A stretch of DNA of 64,000 bases. Origin: Micromonospora inyonensis. Its GTDB lineage: Bacteria > Actinomycetota > Actinomycetes > Mycobacteriales > Micromonosporaceae. Where the stretch lies: contig NZ_FMHU01000002.1 in NCBI RefSeq assembly GCF_900091415.1, positions 2,294,001 to 2,358,000 of the forward strand, written 5' to 3'. A program made the position numbers and the translations under genes. The notes under the pieces were generated by a model that had not been told where the DNA came from, did no database searches, and worked only from the letters and a program-made list of their open reading frames with translations. Positions 8,414 through 17,232 of the stretch are shown here, piece after piece (the first letter of the stretch is position 1; every line of letters starts with the position of its first letter).

Positions 8414-8928
8414 GGCTGCGTTCCTGTCTCGTCCAGCGGTACGGCTTCCTGGGTTCGGTCGTCGGTGCCGCCACGACGTGCCCGGGCGCGGGTCAGGCGG
8501 TCCCGCCCGGCCACCCGGGCCTGCCCGAGGTCGGGCCGCCCGGACGCGGGCCCCTCCTCCCCGGCCAGGTGGGCGGCGATCGCCTCGACGGTGGGATAGC
8601 GGAACAGGGTGACCACCGGCAGGTCCAGCCGCAGTTCGCGGACCAGCCGCGCGTGCACCCGGAGCAGCAGCAGTGAATGCCCGCCGAGGTCGAAGAAGTT
8701 GTCGGTCCGGCCGACCCGCAGTTCCCGCCACCGGTCGGCCCGTCGTTCGAGCCGGGCCCCACCGAGGTGCATCGGATCGGGCACGTCCGGCGAGTAGACG
8801 GTGACCGCGAACTCGTCGCTGAGGGTCTCGGCCAGTTCGGCGATCCGGACGGCCAGCCCGGACGCGGCGGCCTGCGACACCGGGTAGTCCCCGGCGTCGA
8901 GGAGCAGCCGCCTGCGCGTCCCGGTCAC
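8410..8928 (-). CDS. Free-standing carrier protein (PCP-like) with an unusual N-terminal extension
   Basis: 172 aa, GTG 8928 overlapping the previous stop (GTGA). Residues 72-125 are a thiolation domain: DNFFDLGGHSLLLL with Ser85 for phosphopantetheine, followed by LFRYPTVEAIAAHL. LGGHSL is the form usual in NRPS carriers. The first 70 residues do not extend a normal helix 1 and I do not recognise them (QAAASGLAVRIAELAETL, then a segment with YSPDVPDPMH). The C-terminal 45 residues are charged and probably disordered, perhaps a docking tail. It sits directly upstream of, and overlaps, the KS-AT0-ACP gene, so it plausibly presents the starter acyl or aminoacyl group to that KS. Confidence 0.75.
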   Translation of the reverse strand: MTGTRRRLLLDAGDYPVSQAAASGLAVRIAELAETLSDEFAVTVYSPDVPDPMHLGGARLERRADRWRELRVGRTDNFFDLGGHSLLLLRVHARLVRELRLDLPVVTLFRYPTVEAIAAHLAGEEGPASGRPDLGQARVAGRDRLTRARARRGGTDDRTQEAVPLDETGTQP

Positions 8929-9641
8929 AGGTCGTCCACCCGGTTGACGTTGTGGAACCCGTCGACCAGCACGGCCGGCGCGTCGACCAGGGCGGTGGCA
9001 CCCGCACCGACCATGATCCGGGGCAGCGCGTCCCGGTGGTGGGCTGCCGCGAAGACCGTCGCCCAGGCGGCGTTGAAACCGGAGGGGTCACGTGGTTTGT
9101 CCGCCGCGTGCTCGACGCGCCGGACCGGGCCCTGGCCACGCAGTCGCAGCGCACCGTCGTTGGCGAGCCGGACCGGGTCGTCGATCAGCGCCGCGAGCAC
9201 CGCGTACGGGTGCCGCTCCAGCAGGTCGTGCGCCTCGGCGAAGCGTTGGGCGAGCGCGTCGTCGGTGACGACCTGGTCCGGCAGCACGACCGCCGTCGCC
9301 CCGGCGCACAGGGGCAGGGCCGCGGTGACCGCGCCCGCCAGGTCGGGACCGTGCCGGTCGGTCTGGTGGACGAAGACGGTCTCGAGGACGTCCGCGTAGC
9401 GGGCCAGGTAGGCCACGGTGTCCGTCTTGTGTGGCCGGATCACCACCACCAGCCGCACCCGCGCCCCGCGCCGGGCCGCGAAGTCCCGGACCGGGGCCAG
9501 GGCATGATCGATGATCGACTGGTCGTGGTCGATGCGGTGCAGCTCCTTGGGGTAGGGCGCGTCGAACCGGCGGGCCGCCCCGGCGCAGGGAACGATCACC
9601 GTCAGCGTCGGCCCGGTCCGGCCCGGCCGGTCAGCGGCCAT
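8925..9641 (-). CDS. Nucleotidyltransferase of the GT-A (NTP_transferase) fold
   Basis: 238 aa, ATG 9641. The N-terminus TVIVPCAGAARRFDAPYPKEL has the plan of sugar-phosphate nucleotidyltransferases (GxGxR loop followed by PKEL), although the loop AGAARRF lacks the classical GTR. The segment VVLPDQV corresponds to the metal-binding D in that family. The C-terminus ends DGFHNVNRVDDL. Such enzymes join NTP to a phosphorylated sugar or alcohol. It lies between an SHMT-like gene (11-nt overlap) and a carrier gene (4-nt overlap), so it belongs to the biosynthetic operon. The substrate cannot be told from sequence; an activated aminoribose, as in LipN-type enzymes, is one option. Confidence 0.65.
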   Translation of the reverse strand: MAADRPGRTGPTLTVIVPCAGAARRFDAPYPKELHRIDHDQSIIDHALAPVRDFAARRGARVRLVVVIRPHKTDTVAYLARYADVLETVFVHQTDRHGPDLAGAVTAALPLCAGATAVVLPDQVVTDDALAQRFAEAHDLLERHPYAVLAALIDDPVRLANDGALRLRGQGPVRRVEHAADKPRDPSGFNAAWATVFAAAHHRDALPRIMVGAGATALVDAPAVLVDGFHNVNRVDDL

Positions 9642-10932
9642 GGCCGTCGGCGTGGTCGTGGCGGAGGAAGAACGGCTCGCCGAGGTTCTCGCGCAGCGCC
9701 ACCCGGCGCGCGCCCGCCTCGTCCACCCGGCCCCGGCGGACCAGGTCGAAGATCTGCACCAGGTCGGACATCGACTCGGCGCGGGCGCCCTCGAAGGTCA
9801 GCTCGGCCGACCCGAGCCGGAGCGCGGGACGGCCGTCGAAGCCGGGCAGGTCGGGGATGACATTGACCCGTACCCCGGCCGCGGCCAGGCCCGCCGCGAA
9901 GCGCATCGGGTCGGTCTCCGGGCCGGTGTCCACCCAGACCTGGTGGCAGTCGGTGATGTCGTCCGTGCCGACGACCACCTCGAAGCCGTGGGTGAGCAGT
10001 TCCGCGCCGAGCACCCGGGCGTTGTCGACCACCTGGGCCGCGTAGTCCGCGCCGAACAGCTCGAACTCGGCGGCGGCGAGGCAGAGCGAGAGGGTCTCGG
10101 CGAAGTGGTGGCTGCTGATCGTCTCGAACTGGGTCCGGGCGATCAGGTCGGCGAGTTCGGGGTCCCGGGTGAAGAGCACCCCCTTCTGCGGGCCGGGGAA
10201 GGTCTTGTCGGTGGAGCCGCCCACCGTGTCCGCGCCGACGTCCAGCGGGTTGCGGTGCGCGCCGCCCAGCACGAGCCCGAGGGTGTGGCTGACGTCGGCG
10301 TGGACGCGGGTACGCGGGCTGACCTCGCGGACGCTCCGGACGACCCCGGCCACGTCGATCTCGGCCAGGCTGTTCTGGAGGTCCAGGTAGACCAGCGCCG
10401 GCCGGTGCTCCCGCAGGACGGCCCGCAGGCGCTCGTCGTCGACCGTCCCGCCCCGCTGGCCGACGGTCACCGGCCGGCGACCGAGCCGGTGGATCACCGA
10501 CGTGGTGGCGTAGTGCCCGCCGGCCGCCGGGTCGATGCTCACCACCGTGTCGCCCGGTTCGCCACCGAACGCCATCAGGACGAGGAACATCGCGCTCATG
10601 CCGGAGACCGGCCGGACGTTGACCAGGGCACCACCGGCCAGCCGGGCGAGCGTGGGTATGCCGACGGTGACCTCGACGTCGCCCACGCCCTGCCCGCCCC
10701 GGAAGTTCCACTCCTCCTCGGCGAGCCGGGCGTTGAAGAAGTACCGGTTGTAGAAGTCGTACCGCAGCGGGAGGCTCGCCAGTGGGGAGAGCCGGTTCTC
10801 GCTCGGCACCAGGTTGACGACCCGCCGGTTGACGTCGTCCTCCCTGCGCAGCCGGTCGGCGATCCCACCGAGGAGGCGGTGGCCGTCGGCCGGCGCCGCG
10901 GCCTGCTGTCCCTGCATCGTGGACCCGGTCAT
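9631..10932 (-). CDS. SHMT-like fold-type-I PLP enzyme (possible transaldolase)
   Basis: 433 aa from ATG 10932, chosen because it overlaps the upstream stop (ATGA); the frame is open further but without homology. SHMT hallmarks are present: LVPSEN near 41-46, HADVSHTLGL with Asp213 and His216, and GGSTDKTFPGPQKG with Lys243 as the probable PLP lysine. The THKT-LRGPRGG motif of housekeeping SHMT is changed to TDKT-FPGPQKG, as seen in secondary-metabolism relatives that perform threonine transaldolations. The pairing with a TauD-type dioxygenase is that of LipL/LipK in A-90289, CapA/CapH-type enzymes and related nucleoside antibiotics, where the pair makes 5'-C-glycyluridine. The family call is firm; the transaldolase role is inference. 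Confidence 0.8.
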   Translation of the reverse strand: MTGSTMQGQQAAAPADGHRLLGGIADRLRREDDVNRRVVNLVPSENRLSPLASLPLRYDFYNRYFFNARLAEEEWNFRGGQGVGDVEVTVGIPTLARLAGGALVNVRPVSGMSAMFLVLMAFGGEPGDTVVSIDPAAGGHYATTSVIHRLGRRPVTVGQRGGTVDDERLRAVLREHRPALVYLDLQNSLAEIDVAGVVRSVREVSPRTRVHADVSHTLGLVLGGAHRNPLDVGADTVGGSTDKTFPGPQKGVLFTRDPELADLIARTQFETISSHHFAETLSLCLAAAEFELFGADYAAQVVDNARVLGAELLTHGFEVVVGTDDITDCHQVWVDTGPETDPMRFAAGLAAAGVRVNVIPDLPGFDGRPALRLGSAELTFEGARAESMSDLVQIFDLVRRGRVDEAGARRVALRENLGEPFFLRHDHADGHGR

Positions 10933-11756
10933 CGAGGGCTGGTCCCGAAGGTCGCGCGGAGCAGTTGACGGGGGTGCGCGGCGGTGTCCTCGTAGCCCTG
11001 GCGCGCGTGCGAGACCCGGTCGTTGCGGACGACGAGGCACTCGCCGGCCGCCAGCCGGACGGAAACCCGGTACCGGCCGTCGCTGCCGCTCTCCTGTCGG
11101 ATGAAGGCCAGCGCCCGGGCGAGGGCGTCCTCCTCACCGGCGGGCGCGATCCAGGTGGTGGTGCTGGGGACGTCGGAGTACCGGTTGACGATGCCACCGT
11201 CGTCGGTGACGACGAAGGCCGGTCCGTCGGTGTACGCCTCGACCCCGCGCAGCGTGGACGACCGGCGCAGCACGGTGGGCCGGGTCAGCACGGCCGCCGC
11301 CGCCGGATCGGTCTCCCGGAGCGCGTGGAACACCCCGATCGCGTTGAGCAGCAGCGACTCGCCGCCCCGCACGGCGGGCCGGACGCAGTACATGATCACC
11401 ACCGGTACGGCCCCGGGGCCGTCCAGGGTGCCGTCGACGTGGAACTCCTGCGCGGACCGGACCGCGAAGCCCGGATGGTCGGCGGCGTCGTTCGCGCGGA
11501 TGTCGGCGTAGGGGCGGTTGAACTGCTCGGCACCGGGCAGCCGGTACAGCGCGGGGACGTAGGGGGCGCCGAGTGACCACGCCTCGGCGAGGAAGTCGAT
11601 CGCATCCTGCGGTGACAGGTCGCCGGGCATCTGCGCGACGGCGAACCCGTAGGTGTCGAGCCTGTCGCCGAGTTCGTCCACCCCCCGCCCGGAGCGGGCC
11701 ACCGCCACCGGGCACGCGGCTGTGGCGTCCCGGTAATCGACGAACAGCTGCTTCAA
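10929..11756 (-). CDS. TauD/TfdA-type Fe(II)/2-oxoglutarate dioxygenase
   Basis: 275 aa from TTG 11756; a GAAAGGG sequence lies about 8 nt upstream and no ATG or GTG fits before the conserved region. Iron ligands are visible as His106 and Asp108 (EFHVDG) and His250 (RVSHARQG), with Arg267 (QLLRATF) for the co-substrate carboxylate. It is the first gene of the operon, transcribed away from selO across a 375-nt intergenic region that must carry the operon promoter. Members hydroxylate or oxidise diverse substrates. In nucleoside-antibiotic clusters a relative converts UMP to uridine-5'-aldehyde for an SHMT-like partner, which is the next gene here. The substrate remains unproven. Confidence 0.8.
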   Translation of the reverse strand: MKQLFVDYRDATAACPVAVARSGRGVDELGDRLDTYGFAVAQMPGDLSPQDAIDFLAEAWSLGAPYVPALYRLPGAEQFNRPYADIRANDAADHPGFAVRSAQEFHVDGTLDGPGAVPVVIMYCVRPAVRGGESLLLNAIGVFHALRETDPAAAAVLTRPTVLRRSSTLRGVEAYTDGPAFVVTDDGGIVNRYSDVPSTTTWIAPAGEEDALARALAFIRQESGSDGRYRVSVRLAAGECLVVRNDRVSHARQGYEDTAAHPRQLLRATFGTSPR

Positions 11757-12131
11757 CTCGCAGGGCCCTTTCTCGTTCCCGGCCGGGCCCACCCGGTCGG
11801 CATCTCGGCGTCCGTCACACGACAACGGAGGTCGTCGACGGCCGGGCCGGCTCGCGCGGACGGGCCGGTCCGCGTCAGCCGGCGCGGGATGTCGCGTCAC
11901 CTCGCCACCACGGGGTCCGTCACGTCGCGGACCGGTTGCGCCTGTGCCACCAACCGACTCCTCGTCGACCCAGCTCGGGTACATCGTGCCCACCGCCCGG
12001 GTCGGCCGGTCCTGTCGTTTGTTAGTAGTGCGGCGGTGGGCGGGGCGAGGGCGGCCGGGGCGTCGGAGCAGGCCCGTTCCGGGGGCGGGCAGCAGCGGCT
12101 GGTCGTCCGCGTCCGACGTACCCTGGGTCGG
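11757..12131. promoter_or_regulatory. Divergent intergenic region between the biosynthetic operon and selO
   Basis: 375 nt without a supportable gene. It separates the TTG start of the dioxygenase (minus) from the GTG start of selO (plus). The GC skew and the AT-richer patch around 12017-12027 (TTTGTTAGTAGT) mark the likely promoter zone. No clear -35/-10 pair or operator could be fixed by eye. Confidence 0.35.
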
Positions 12132-13595
12132 GTGACCACCGCGCCGCCCCCGACCGTGACCCTCGACAGCCGCTTCGCCACCGAACTCGCGGAGATGGCG
12201 GTTCCCTGGCGGGCCGAGGAGGCTCCCGAGCCGCGACTGCTCGTGCTCAACGAGCCGCTCGCCACCGAACTGGGCCTCGACCCCGGGTGGCTGCGGAGCG
12301 TCGACGGCGTGCGCCTGCTGATCGGCACGGCCGTCCCCACCGGCGCGGCCCCGGTGGCACAGGCCTACGCCGGTCACCAGTTCGGCGGATACGTCCCCCG
12401 GCTCGGCGACGGTCGCGCGCTGCTGCTCGGCGAGCTCGTCGACCCGGACGGCCGGGTCCGCGACCTGCACCTCAAGGGCTCCGGCCGCACACCGTTCGCA
12501 CGCGGTGGCGACGGCCTGGCCGCGGTCGGCCCGATGCTCCGCGAGTACGTTGTCAGCCAGTCCATGCACGCCCTGCGCATCCCCACGACCCGGTCCCTCG
12601 CCGTGGTGGCCACCGGACGCACGGTGCACCGCGAGACACCGCTGCCCGGCGCCGTGCTCGCCCGGGTCGCCGCGAGCCACCTGCGCGTCGGGAGCTTCCA
12701 GTACGCCCGGGCCACGGGCGACGTCGACCTCCTGCGCCGACTCGCCGACCATGCGATCGCCCGCCACCATCCGGGTGCCGCCGGGGCCGAGCGCCCCTAC
12801 CTCGCCCTGTTCGAGGGGGTGGTCGCCGCCCAGGCGTCACTGGTGGCCCGGTGGATGCTGGTGGGGTTCGTCCACGGGGTCATGAACACCGACAACATGA
12901 CGATCTCGGGCGAGACCATCGACTACGGGCCGTGCGCCTTCCTGGATGCCTTCGACCCGGCCACCGTCTACAGCTCGATCGACCACGGCGGGCGCTACGC
13001 CTACGGCAACCAGCCGGCCATGGCCGAGTGGGACCTGGCCCGGCTCGCCGAGGCCCTCCTCCCCCTCCTGCACGACGACCAGGACCGGGCGGTGGCACTG
13101 GCGGTGGAGTCGCTCGGCGGGTTCCGTCGTCGGTTCGACGCGGCCTGGTCAGCCGGTATGCGGGCCAAGCTCGGCCTGCGCGCCGATCTCGACCAGGCGG
13201 TCGTCTCGCCACTCGTCGAGGATTTGCTCGCCCTGCTGGCGGCGAGCCGGGTCGACTTCACGTCGTTCTTCCGCGTGCTCGCGGTCGCCGCCCGTGGCGA
13301 GGCCGAGCCCACCCGCCGCCGGTTCCTCGACCCGGGTGCGGTCGACGACTGGTTGACGCGGTGGCGCGCCCTCGGTCCGGACCCCGACGGGATGGACCGG
13401 GTCAACCCGGTCTACATCCCGCGCAACCACCTCGTCGAGGAGGCGCTCGCCGCCGCGACCGACGGCGACGTCGACCCGCTCATGCGGCTGCTGGACGCCG
13501 TGACCGCCCCCTACGACGAACGGCCCGGCCTCGAACGCCACGCCGCTGCGGCCCCACCGGACTTCGGCACCTACCGGACCTTCTGTGGGACGTGA
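12132..13595 (+). CDS. selO: SelO (YdiU/UPF0061) pseudokinase-fold protein AMPylase
   Basis: 487 aa from GTG 12132, close to the roughly 480 residues of E. coli SelO. Family blocks in order: [56 protein letters not shown] (active-site Asp/Asn region) and [11 protein letters not shown]. The protein ends TFCGT, keeping the C-terminal Cys at the position that is selenocysteine in eukaryotes and some bacteria; it is TGT here, not TGA. SelO transfers AMP from ATP to hydroxyl side chains of proteins involved in redox homeostasis. The gene stands alone and faces away from the biosynthetic operon. Confidence 0.9.
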   Translation: MTTAPPPTVTLDSRFATELAEMAVPWRAEEAPEPRLLVLNEPLATELGLDPGWLRSVDGVRLLIGTAVPTGAAPVAQAYAGHQFGGYVPRLGDGRALLLGELVDPDGRVRDLHLKGSGRTPFARGGDGLAAVGPMLREYVVSQSMHALRIPTTRSLAVVATGRTVHRETPLPGAVLARVAASHLRVGSFQYARATGDVDLLRRLADHAIARHHPGAAGAERPYLALFEGVVAAQASLVARWMLVGFVHGVMNTDNMTISGETIDYGPCAFLDAFDPATVYSSIDHGGRYAYGNQPAMAEWDLARLAEALLPLLHDDQDRAVALAVESLGGFRRRFDAAWSAGMRAKLGLRADLDQAVVSPLVEDLLALLAASRVDFTSFFRVLAVAARGEAEPTRRRFLDPGAVDDWLTRWRALGPDPDGMDRVNPVYIPRNHLVEEALAAATDGDVDPLMRLLDAVTAPYDERPGLERHAAAAPPDFGTYRTFCGT

Positions 13596-13610
13596 GGCCC
13601 CCGGGCGTGG

Positions 13611-13870
13611 TCATGCGGCCGGTCGGTCCGCGCCGCGCACGACCGGCGGGTTCAGGCGGGCGAAACCCTCCTGACGGTGGTACGGGAAGTGCGGGTAGGG
13701 CGCCGTCCGTTCGCTCGCCGCGCCGAGCCGGGCCATCTGGTCAGCGGTCAACGTCCACCCGACGGCACCGAGGTTCTGGCGGAGCTGCGCCTCGTTGCGG
13801 GCACCGATGACGACCGATGAGACCGTGGGCCGTCGCAGCAGCCAGTTGAGGGCGGCGCTCTGATCGTCGT
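13611..13870 (-). pseudogene. Aldo/keto reductase, C-terminal fragment only
   Basis: About 85 residues match the end of AKR-superfamily enzymes: ALNWLLRRPTVSSVVIGARN (the NADPH-binding region), QLRQNLGAVGW, LTADQMARLGAAS. The catalytic Asp-Tyr-Lys-His part is absent. Homology begins abruptly near 13870, exactly where a plus-strand propeller fragment begins, so two unrelated genes were joined head-to-head and both lost their 5' parts. Confidence 0.7.
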
Positions 13871-14882
13871 CGTTGCCGACGAGGAGAAGCAGTTGGAGGT
13901 GCTCGACGCGGCCACCGGCGCCACCCGCTGGCGGGCCGGGGACGCCCAGGACGTCGTCGTCCACCAGCGGGCCGTCTACCTCCGACAGTGCGTCGGCACC
14001 GGGTCCCGGGCAACGTGTGCGCTCGTCGCCCGGGACCCTCGGGACGGCCGGCAGCTGTGGAAACTGCCCGCCGCCCGCTCCGCCGAGGTGAGCGACGAGG
14101 CGCTCGGCGGGCAGGCGCCGTACGCCCCGCCCGCCACGCCGTACGTGGCGGTGTGGTTGAGCGACACCACCAACGCGTACACCACCGTCGCGGTCGCCAC
14201 CGGCAGGCCCGGTGCCGGGCGTCTGCCGAACCGGGCCTGGGGCAGCTTCGTCGCCGGAGACCTGCTGGTGACCACCGACAACGCTCTGCGCGGGAACGGG
14301 ACGGACTGCACCGTCGGTATCACCACCGTCAACGCGGCCACCGGTGCCCGAGGGTGGTCCGGTGAGGTCTTCAGCGGACGTACCCAGAAGTGCGACTGTG
14401 CCCAGCAGCTGGCACACGACGGGAGCAGGCAGGATCAGATCGGGACCGGCACCCGGCTCGTCGCGGTCACCGCGTCCGGCCAGCCGCAGCTGGTCGACCT
14501 GCGGACCGGCCGGAAAGCGTGGGAGAGTGCCACCTCCGGCGTGCCGATCGCCGGGAACGACCGGTCCGTGCTGATACGGCACGCCACCGACGTGGGCGAA
14601 CTGGCCCTCCTCGACATGACCACCGGCGCGTCCCGGTGGACCGCGCCGGACCCGGTACTGGCCGCTGGCGCGACGGCCTGGCGGGCGATCGTGACCGACA
14701 GCGTCGTGGCGGTCAGCGGCCGGAAGGACGATCGGCCGTGCGTGTTCGTCTACGACGTACGGACCGGCCACCAACTCGGCCGCTACCCCGGTTACCTTGC
14801 CGGCGGCGCGGACGACTGGGTCGCGGTGCTCTTCCCCGCCTGGGAATCCGACGGGCTCTCCCTGGAACTGCACACCTTCTGA
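13860..14882 (+). pseudogene. PQQ-like beta-propeller protein, 5'-truncated
   Basis: About 340 residues of propeller blades (LEVLDAATGATRW, LVARDPRDGRQLWKL, PQLVDLRTGRKAW, LALLDMTTGASRW, VFVYDVRTGHQLG) follow the tryptophan-docking pattern of PQQ/BamB-like repeats. The start and the N-terminal blades, plus any signal or membrane segment, are missing: the frame becomes propeller-like at 13860, inside the AKR remnant on the other strand. A GTG at 13893 could start a shortened product. In actinomycetes such proteins are usually secreted or membrane-tethered WD/PQQ proteins. It ends at TGA 14882, 36 nt before the convergent MerR gene. Confidence 0.65.
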
Positions 14883-14918
14883 GCGGGCCGCCGACCGGTC
14901 ACGGCCGCCGGGCCGGCG

Positions 14919-15236
14919 TCAACCGGGTTGCTGCGTCCCCTGCCGCTCCCCGTTGTGCCGCAGCGCCTCTTCGAGGCGGTCCTCCAGCGTGATAATCCGG
15001 CAGGCGGCATCGAGGGCGGTGCCCTGGTCCACCATCTCCCGGGTACGGGCGGCCAGACGCAGCTGACGACGGGAGTAGCGGCGGTGGCCGCCGGCGGAGC
15101 GGTGCGGGTCGATCAGTTTCGCCTCGTCCAGGCGGCGTAGGAAGTCCTGCGAGATGCCGAGCATCTCGGCGGCCTGGCCGATGGTGTAGGCGGGGTAGTC
15201 CTCGTCGCCGAACATGTCGTCGGGGTGTTGCCCCAT
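14919..15236 (-). CDS. Short MerR-family helix-turn-helix regulator
   Basis: 105 aa from ATG 15236. The N-terminal MerR winged HTH is AYTIGQAAEMLGISQDFLRRLDEAKLI with the wing SAGGHRRYSRRQL (residues about 15-60), followed by a dimerisation helix (TREMVDQGTALDAACRIITLE) but no effector domain. This is the compact, ligand-free MerR type (near 100 aa) common in actinomycetes, often downstream of stress signals. A 12-bp perfect hairpin lies 17 nt upstream of the start on its transcribed side. Confidence 0.8.
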   Translation of the reverse strand: MGQHPDDMFGDEDYPAYTIGQAAEMLGISQDFLRRLDEAKLIDPHRSAGGHRRYSRRQLRLAARTREMVDQGTALDAACRIITLEDRLEEALRHNGERQGTQQPG

Positions 15237-15252
15237 GCCACCTCCACGTCGA

Positions 15253-15280
15253 GGGCCCCGGCGCTTTCGCGCCGGGGCCC
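15253..15280 (-). terminator. Perfect 12-bp hairpin just upstream of the MerR gene
   Basis: GGGCCCCGGCGC pairs with its complement across a TTTC loop (15253-15280). It is 17 nt before the MerR start. It could terminate transcripts entering from 15.3-16 kb, or act as a 5'-leader attenuator or stability element. Confidence 0.55.
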
Positions 15281-15963
15281 AGGGTTACGGGTCAGAACAC
15301 CAACTGCCGACAGACGTGTCGGGCAGTCGCATCCGCACCGGCCGGATGTGACGGCTTCGAGTGCGGGGATCGCGTAAGCGTGACCGGAGACCACCTTTCG
15401 TTCGATGGAAACTACGGTGTCCGCGCAGCCTGGATTCGCGGCTGACAGCGGGCGATCCAACGGTGCGAAACCCTCCCTTTCCTCTTCGTTTCCCTTGCTG
15501 AGCTGTCCACCGGCGGCGGCGCCCACGCGACTTCATGGCCCCGACACGCATGGCGGACACGAACTGGAGCCCGAAATGTCCCGGCTCCCCCACAGCCGCC
15601 CGTCGTGACCTCACGGCCGGGCAGTTCGTCTGCGTCCTTACGGTTCTCTGTTCTCGACGTGAAGAAGGCTACCCCACGCCGCCGAGGAAATCTAGGCAAC
15701 CTGACGCAGGTTTTCTCGGCGGGCGGTCCGCGACGAAGGCGGCCCTGCCGAGCGTGGGGACCACCGGCGCCGGCCGGCCGTATTCCACCGCTCCAGGTGG
15801 GACTGTCCGGTTTCCGGCCGTGGCCACGATCGACGCGACGGCGCCGGGCGACCGGTGTACCGGTTGGGTCAACCGCTGCGCGCGGGTTGACCGCAGCGGA
15901 GGGGGCAGGAATGTCGACAGGCGCCTGCCGGGCGACGATCCGCAGGTCGGGTGGAGCGAGGCG
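15281..15963. other. 683-nt interval without a supportable gene
   Basis: The composition is less biased than in neighbouring genes and no frame resembles a known protein. It includes a small stem with T-run (ACCTG/CAGGT then TTTT, 15699-15714). The stretch 15895-15963, GA-rich, leads into the start of the MEDS remnant. Probably promoter DNA plus eroded sequence. Confidence 0.35.
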
Positions 15964-16137
15964 ATGACCGAGCCGGCGGCGCTCACCCATGACGTCATGT
16001 TCTACGACACCGACGACGAGTTCGTCACCGGGCTGCTCCCGTTCATCCACGAGGTCCTGGCCCAGGGACAGGCCGTGACCGCGCGGGCTCTGGATCGCGC
16101 GACAGCGCTGCGACGCGTTGGCGATCGCGTGCCGTGA
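15964..16137 (+). pseudogene. MEDS-domain sensor, N-terminal fragment
   Basis: 57 codons from ATG 15964. Residues 1-38 (LTHDVMFYDTDDEFVTGLLPF, then IHEVLAQGQAV) match the start of MEDS-domain proteins, which in actinomycetes are usually joined to a histidine-kinase-like ATPase and act as anti-sigma regulators. After residue 39 the similarity ends and the frame stops at 16137. A complete protein would need about 250 more residues. A GGAGCGAGG sequence precedes the ATG. Confidence 0.55.
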
Positions 16138-16235
16138 CGGTGAGAGTCGCGTGCGGTTCGCCATCGACCTACGACGTGCCGATACGTCGCCGCGATCCGT
16201 GACACCGGCGGAGCGCTCGCAGGCCCTCACGCAGC

Positions 16236-17204
16236 TCAGGGTCCGGTGGCACGTGGGGCGTAGACGATCGTCCAGGGGTCCGGCACCGCGGGCGTCCGCA
16301 GCGCCGCCGGAGCGGCCGCCCCCTCGGCCAGCGTGTCGGCGGCGATGTCGGCGAACCGCTCCGCCGCAGGGTGCGGCGACTGCGCGGGCCACGCGGCGGA
16401 CGTGGTCCGGACCAGGGGGTGACCGGCGACCGGTCGCCAGACCACGCGCGGCTCCCGGCGGACGGCGCTCTCCGGTTCGAACGCCACGCCCCGCCCGGCG
16501 AGCACCAGACCGATGAGGAACTCCGGGTTGCGGGCGTGCCGGATTCGGGCCGGTGCGAAACCGTGTTCCCGGCACACGTCCGTGACGTGGTCGTGCCAAC
16601 CCGGGGCGGTGACGCGAGGCGGCAGGACGAGGTCGTGGCCGGCGAGGTCGGCGAGAGCCAGTTCGGGCAGCCGGGCCAGGGGCGACACACGCGGCAGCAC
16701 CACCCCGAGCCGCACCCGTACGGCGGGACCGAACCGCAGGTCCGCCACGTCGACCGGGTGGTGGAGCAGCCCGATGTCGAGCCGGGCATCGGCGAGCATC
16801 CGTAGCTGCTCGCCCGTGGTCAGCTCCTGCAGGTCGACGTCGAGCCCCGGTACCCGCTCGGCCAGCCGTCGCAGGAGAGCCTGGAGGGCGACTGCGGGTG
16901 TCTCCGGCGGTACGCCGGCGCGCAGCGCACCCAGACTGCCCTCGTGCACCATCCGCATGAGCGCGCGCATCCGCTCCTCGCCGGCGAGCAGCCCGCGCGC
17001 CTGCTCCACCAGCAGCCGACCGGCGGCGCTGACGTCGACCCGGCGCCGGGAGCGGTCGAACAGCTCGACGCCCAACTCCCGCTCCAGCCGCTGGATCGCC
17101 TGACTCAGCGGGGGCTGGGCGATGCCGAGCCGCTCGGCGGCGCGGCCGAAGTGCAGCTCCTCGGCCACCACCACGAAGTAGCGCAGGTGCCGGAGAAGAT
17201 CCAC
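16236..17204 (-). CDS. LysR-family transcriptional regulator
   Basis: 322 aa from GTG 17204. The N-terminal HTH (LRHLRYFVVVAEELHFGRAA then AERLGIAQPPLSQAI, residues 3-40) is textbook LysR, followed by the PBP-like effector domain (LRAGVPPETPAVALQ, LDIGLLHHPVD, GLVLAGRGVAFEPES). The start is supported by a leaderless promoter: TATCTT (minus strand, 17217-17212) lies 7 nt before the GTG. It diverges from the beta-lactamase-like gene with only 28 nt between the chosen starts, so both promoters overlap and LysR presumably controls both. Confidence 0.85.
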   Translation of the reverse strand: MDLLRHLRYFVVVAEELHFGRAAERLGIAQPPLSQAIQRLERELGVELFDRSRRRVDVSAAGRLLVEQARGLLAGEERMRALMRMVHEGSLGALRAGVPPETPAVALQALLRRLAERVPGLDVDLQELTTGEQLRMLADARLDIGLLHHPVDVADLRFGPAVRVRLGVVLPRVSPLARLPELALADLAGHDLVLPPRVTAPGWHDHVTDVCREHGFAPARIRHARNPEFLIGLVLAGRGVAFEPESAVRREPRVVWRPVAGHPLVRTTSAAWPAQSPHPAAERFADIAADTLAEGAAAPAALRTPAVPDPWTIVYAPRATGP

Positions 17205-17211
17205 CAGACCC

Positions 17212-17217
17212 AAGATA
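17212..17217 (-). promoter_or_regulatory. Leaderless -10 box (TATCTT) for the LysR gene
   Basis: TANNNT hexamer placed exactly 7 nt upstream of the GTG start at 17204, the spacing expected when transcription starts at the first base of the start codon in actinomycetes. Confidence 0.6.
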
Positions 17218-17219
17218 GC

Positions 17220-17225
17220 TAGGGT
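17220..17225 (+). promoter_or_regulatory. Leaderless -10 box (TAGGGT) for the beta-lactamase-like gene
   Basis: TANNNT hexamer placed 7 nt upstream of the ATG at 17233. Only two bases separate it from the -10 box of the divergent LysR gene, so the two RNA polymerases must compete. Confidence 0.6.
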
Positions 17226-17232
17226 GACGACC

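Noticed and set aside
13570..13595. Possible selenocysteine TGA in selO
   Set aside because: The conserved C-terminal residue is encoded by TGT (Cys) and the TGA that follows two codons later is the stop.
15535..16137. A 200-codon frame containing the MEDS fragment as one protein
   Set aside because: The first 143 codons are not protein-like and there is a good local ATG at 15964; only the following 38 residues match a family.
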